Of a stretch of 64,000 nucleotides of DNA, positions 61,593 through 64,000 are shown piece by piece. Location of the stretch: contig NZ_CP036525.1 in the NCBI RefSeq assembly GCF_007741535.1, positions 5,456,001 to 5,520,000 on the forward strand, read 5' to 3'. The notes under the pieces are model-generated. The model searched no databases. It had not been told where the DNA came from and saw only the letters and a list, made by a program, of their open reading frames with translations. Position 1 is the first letter of the stretch. Every line of letters starts with the position of its first letter. Source of the stretch: Rubripirellula lacrimiformis. Lineage in GTDB: Bacteria; Planctomycetota; Planctomycetia; Pirellulales; Pirellulaceae. The translations under genes were made by a program, and so were the position numbers.

Positions 61593-63278
61593 TCACCGTT
61601 TCTTTCGGCGCTGATTGATCAGAGCATGGACGACATCGCTGCGGCGGACAACACCTAGCAATTCGTGCGGGGCCGCTCTTGTGACGACCGGGATGCAATC
61701 ATCGGTTTCGGCTTGAAATAGTTCGAAGGCACGCGTCGCAGGTTCATCCGGATGCAGAACCGCGTCCGTCGCGCTGACCAAGTCTTCGGCGCAAACCAAG
61801 GTCGCGGCGCTATGGTCAAACATCACATCGCTTAGCAGCGGATAGCGAATCACGCCAACCACGCCTAAACAGTCGTCGACCACCGGATAGGTGCTGTCGT
61901 GGCTGTTTTCAATATGGTCGACCACGTCATCAAATTTGGCGGACTGATGGATCCCACTGGTCTTCCGGACCAAATCACTTACCCGCACCAAGTTATTGGC
62001 GGGTGATGCCACTTCGGTACCATCCACATTGGATCGAAAGCGATCGATCAAACTGCGGGCCTGATCCCAGGGACTGCGAGGTCTGTGGTGAATCGCTTGC
62101 GCCAGCGGGACTTCGCCGGTGACCAACAACGATTTACGGATGAAGAGTGGCCCGATGATTTCAAACAGCACCACCGACCCTAGGATGATGTCCTGGACCG
62201 GCTTTCCCAATTCAGGGTTCCGCTGGACCGCGATCGCAGAAAGTGCAATCGCGGCACCAGCCTGTGCCAACAAACAGGAACCCAACCAGTGGCGAACCTC
62301 GATCGGCTGTTTCGTCACGCGAGCGGCGATATAAACGCCAAGCACCTTCCCCGCGATCCGGAACGCGATGTAGACCACACCCAGGATACCGGCAGCAACG
62401 AATTGGTTGATATCCAGTCCCGTGCCGTGAACGGCGAAAAACAAGACGGCCAACAATCCAGACAAGTGATCCAGTTCGTCGGTAATCTTGGACTTGTAGT
62501 CCGACGTGTTGGCGACCGTGACCCCCATGATGAAGAACGTCAGCATGTAGGGATAATGCAACGATTCGTTCAGCCCCAACATGAACGTGGACGCGGCAAC
62601 CAATAGCACCAACCATCGCTTGGCATTCAGCAGCCCACAACCGTAGCTGACCACCAAACCACCAAGCACGCCCAACGCGATTGACCCGGTCAAACTTGCC
62701 AGCACCCTGCCCACTTGGCTTAGCATCGATGTTTCGAAGTTGCCTTGGAGTTGCTGGATCGCCAAAAACCCGAACTCGAACATCAAGATGCAGGCAAAAT
62801 TATTGATCGCGACCAAGAAACCCGTGCTCTCGGTCACTGGCCCTTCGGATCGAAACTCTTTCAGCACCAATATCGTGGTCGCCGGCGCGGTCGCGACCGC
62901 CAAGCATCCCAACAGCAGCGACATGCTTGGCGAACACCCAAACATCAACAGCCCGATCATGACCAGGCTGAACGTTGCCAAGATTTCGCCCGCAGACAGC
63001 ACCAAGCAACGCTTCGCGACCCTGCGAAACTTGGTGAATGTGAACTCGCACCCCAAGTTGAACAGCACGATCGCCATCGCCAGCATCAACAATGGCTCGA
63101 GCGTCTCTAAGTGCTCGCCCGGTACCCAGTCCAATAAACTGGGGCCGACCAACAACCCGACCAACAGATACGCGGTCACTTTGGGCAGGTGCAACAGATC
63201 TGCAAAAACGCCGGCAGCCAGACAAACGCCAAGCAACAGCCCTAGCGTTCCGGTGATGTGAAGATGGAAATCGGCCAT
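61593..63278 (-). CDS. Kef-type CPA2 cation:proton antiporter with C-terminal CBS pair
   Basis: 561 aa. About 11-13 membrane segments between residues ~10 and 395 belong to the monovalent cation:proton antiporter-2 fold (TAYLLVGLLVGPSLLDWVPG, LLMLAMAIVLFNLGCEFTFT, GCLAVATAPATTILVLKEF, NNFACILMFEFGFLAI). The ATAPATT motif and the acidic residues of the core fit. Instead of the usual TrkA-N domain the C-terminus (about 430-561) carries two CBS-like motifs (RVSDLVRKTSG, HDSTYPVVDDCLGVVGVIRY, TRAFELFQAETDDCIPVVTR, LLGVVRRSDVVHAL), suggesting adenine-nucleotide regulation. Probable K+ or Na+ exchange at the inner membrane. Convergent with the phosphatase gene. Confidence 0.9.
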   Translation of the reverse strand: MADFHLHITGTLGLLLGVCLAAGVFADLLHLPKVTAYLLVGLLVGPSLLDWVPGEHLETLEPLLMLAMAIVLFNLGCEFTFTKFRRVAKRCLVLSAGEILATFSLVMIGLLMFGCSPSMSLLLGCLAVATAPATTILVLKEFRSEGPVTESTGFLVAINNFACILMFEFGFLAIQQLQGNFETSMLSQVGRVLASLTGSIALGVLGGLVVSYGCGLLNAKRWLVLLVAASTFMLGLNESLHYPYMLTFFIMGVTVANTSDYKSKITDELDHLSGLLAVLFFAVHGTGLDINQFVAAGILGVVYIAFRIAGKVLGVYIAARVTKQPIEVRHWLGSCLLAQAGAAIALSAIAVQRNPELGKPVQDIILGSVVLFEIIGPLFIRKSLLVTGEVPLAQAIHHRPRSPWDQARSLIDRFRSNVDGTEVASPANNLVRVSDLVRKTSGIHQSAKFDDVVDHIENSHDSTYPVVDDCLGVVGVIRYPLLSDVMFDHSAATLVCAEDLVSATDAVLHPDEPATRAFELFQAETDDCIPVVTRAAPHELLGVVRRSDVVHALINQRRKKR

Positions 63279-63697
63279 GCGGTTTCAATGCAGCCTTGGC
63301 GGAGGATGATAAGTTTGTTGAGAAAACTGTCCGCCGATTGCTATGCGACGCACCATGAATTGGCAGCACCATGGCCAAACACACGATCACGGCCGCTTGA
63401 ATAGAACCTATGTCACGATTCTAAGCAGCGCTGATTCTTTGCAATGCTGGCTGGCGATATCAGCGATCTTCAGCCGATTGACCGCGTCAACGCAGCAAAC
63501 CCATGTCGGTTTGTATCGATCGGGACAATGAATCGGCGCCGAACCGCAGCACCACCGAACGCAGATCCCGGTTATTCGAGTGCTGCCGAAGATGGGGATG
63601 TTTCCGCCTAGAAACCCAAGTCGATCGACCGCATGACGGCACCCTGGCGTCCCACAACTGGGGCGTCCATCTTGGCAACCGGCCAATCACACTCGCG
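63279..63697. other. Intergenic between the antiporter and the DUF1501 gene
   Basis: 419 bp with no convincing gene. The antiporter promoter is expected near 63279-63350 but is not identified. Confidence 0.5.
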
Positions 63698-64000
63698 TTA
63701 CGACAAGATCTCTCGAACCACGCGAGCCTGTTTTACACCCGTTAGCTTTTGGTTCAGCCCCTTGAACGGGTAGCTGATCTTTTGATGGTCAAATCCCATC
63801 AAGTGCATCAGCGTGGCGTGCAGGTCACGCACCTGAACGGGGTCCGTTGCCGGGGTGTACCCGACCGCATCGGTTTCGCCATAGGTCATCCCCGCTTGAA
63901 CGCCCGCGCCGGCCATCCAAATGGTGAACGCATCGGGGCTGTGGTCACGCCCCATGAAGGCCATTTCCTTGCCGCCGCGATTTTCTCGCATCGGGGTCCG
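63698..64000 (-). CDS. DUF1501 protein, C-terminal part (runs off the right edge)
   Basis: 100 codons of the C-terminus, open to the edge; the start is missing. MAFMGRDHSPDAFTIWMAGA, VQAGMTYGETDAVGYTPAT and DLHATLMHLMGFDHQKISYP match the C-terminal end of DUF1501 proteins of planctomycetes, a sulfatase/alkaline phosphatase-like fold (GRDHHP-x-AFT... and DLHATLLHLLG in family members). These proteins are usually exported by Tat and encoded next to DUF1549/DUF1553 cytochrome-like genes, which would lie beyond 64000. Function unknown. Confidence 0.88.
   Translation of the reverse strand, partial: RTPMRENRGGKEMAFMGRDHSPDAFTIWMAGAGVQAGMTYGETDAVGYTPATDPVQVRDLHATLMHLMGFDHQKISYPFKGLNQKLTGVKQARVVREILS

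Overview
The window looks like a chromosomal segment of a planctomycete, most likely a Rhodopirellula-like member of the Pirellulaceae. Pointers are the LEPR-XLL-type N-terminus on a giant secreted protein, a membrane-bound dehydrogenase with a C-terminal heme domain, a DUF1559 prepilin-like protein, a DUF1501 protein, many signal-peptide proteins with alternative or weak ribosome binding sites, and long intergenic stretches full of repeats. This assignment is inference from gene content.

Layout. 1-1763 (minus) is the start of a secreted beta-strand repeat protein that runs off the left edge. 1764-3561 is repeat-rich and holds one possible small membrane protein. 3562-6111 (minus) is a cytochrome-c-like dehydrogenase. 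6112-8198 carries more dispersed repeats, a perfect 26-bp inverted repeat, tRNA-Asp with its promoter and terminator, a 54-aa ORF and a 13-unit 17-bp array. 8199-12185 is a plus-strand group: a small L7/L12-like protein, a large lipoprotein with a C-terminal membrane segment, and an ABC ATPase; seven 61-bp repeats follow. 12680-13681 (minus) is a beta-barrel-like protein. 14079-42017 is one uninterrupted giant gene of 9312 codons, 44 percent of the window: LEPR-XLL-type start, five ~1.1-kb adhesin-like modules, inserted YLG-type motifs, six 717-bp RTX-like repeats, alternating golvesin-like and Ig-like domains, and a C-terminal HExxH metalloprotease-like domain.

The right third is housekeeping and metabolic: an NHL-type propeller and a Cys-rich outer-membrane-like protein (divergent), slyX coupled to a TIM-barrel isomerase, queF and queE head to head (queuosine precursor synthesis), an SMP-30 lactonase, two unknown planctomycete proteins, an S1-domain protein with a clear terminator, a DUF1559 protein, a lipoprotein, trigger factor, tRNA-Gly with its promoter, a KAS III-like synthase, a YqgE/AlgH protein, a PP2A-like phosphatase, a Kef-type antiporter with CBS domains, and the C-terminus of a DUF1501 protein cut by the right edge.

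No phage, transposase, CRISPR array or toxin-antitoxin pair was seen. The most unusual content is the giant gene and the number of distinct repeat families. Coordinates of arrays were counted by hand; start codons were chosen by eye from signal peptides, family lengths and spacing.
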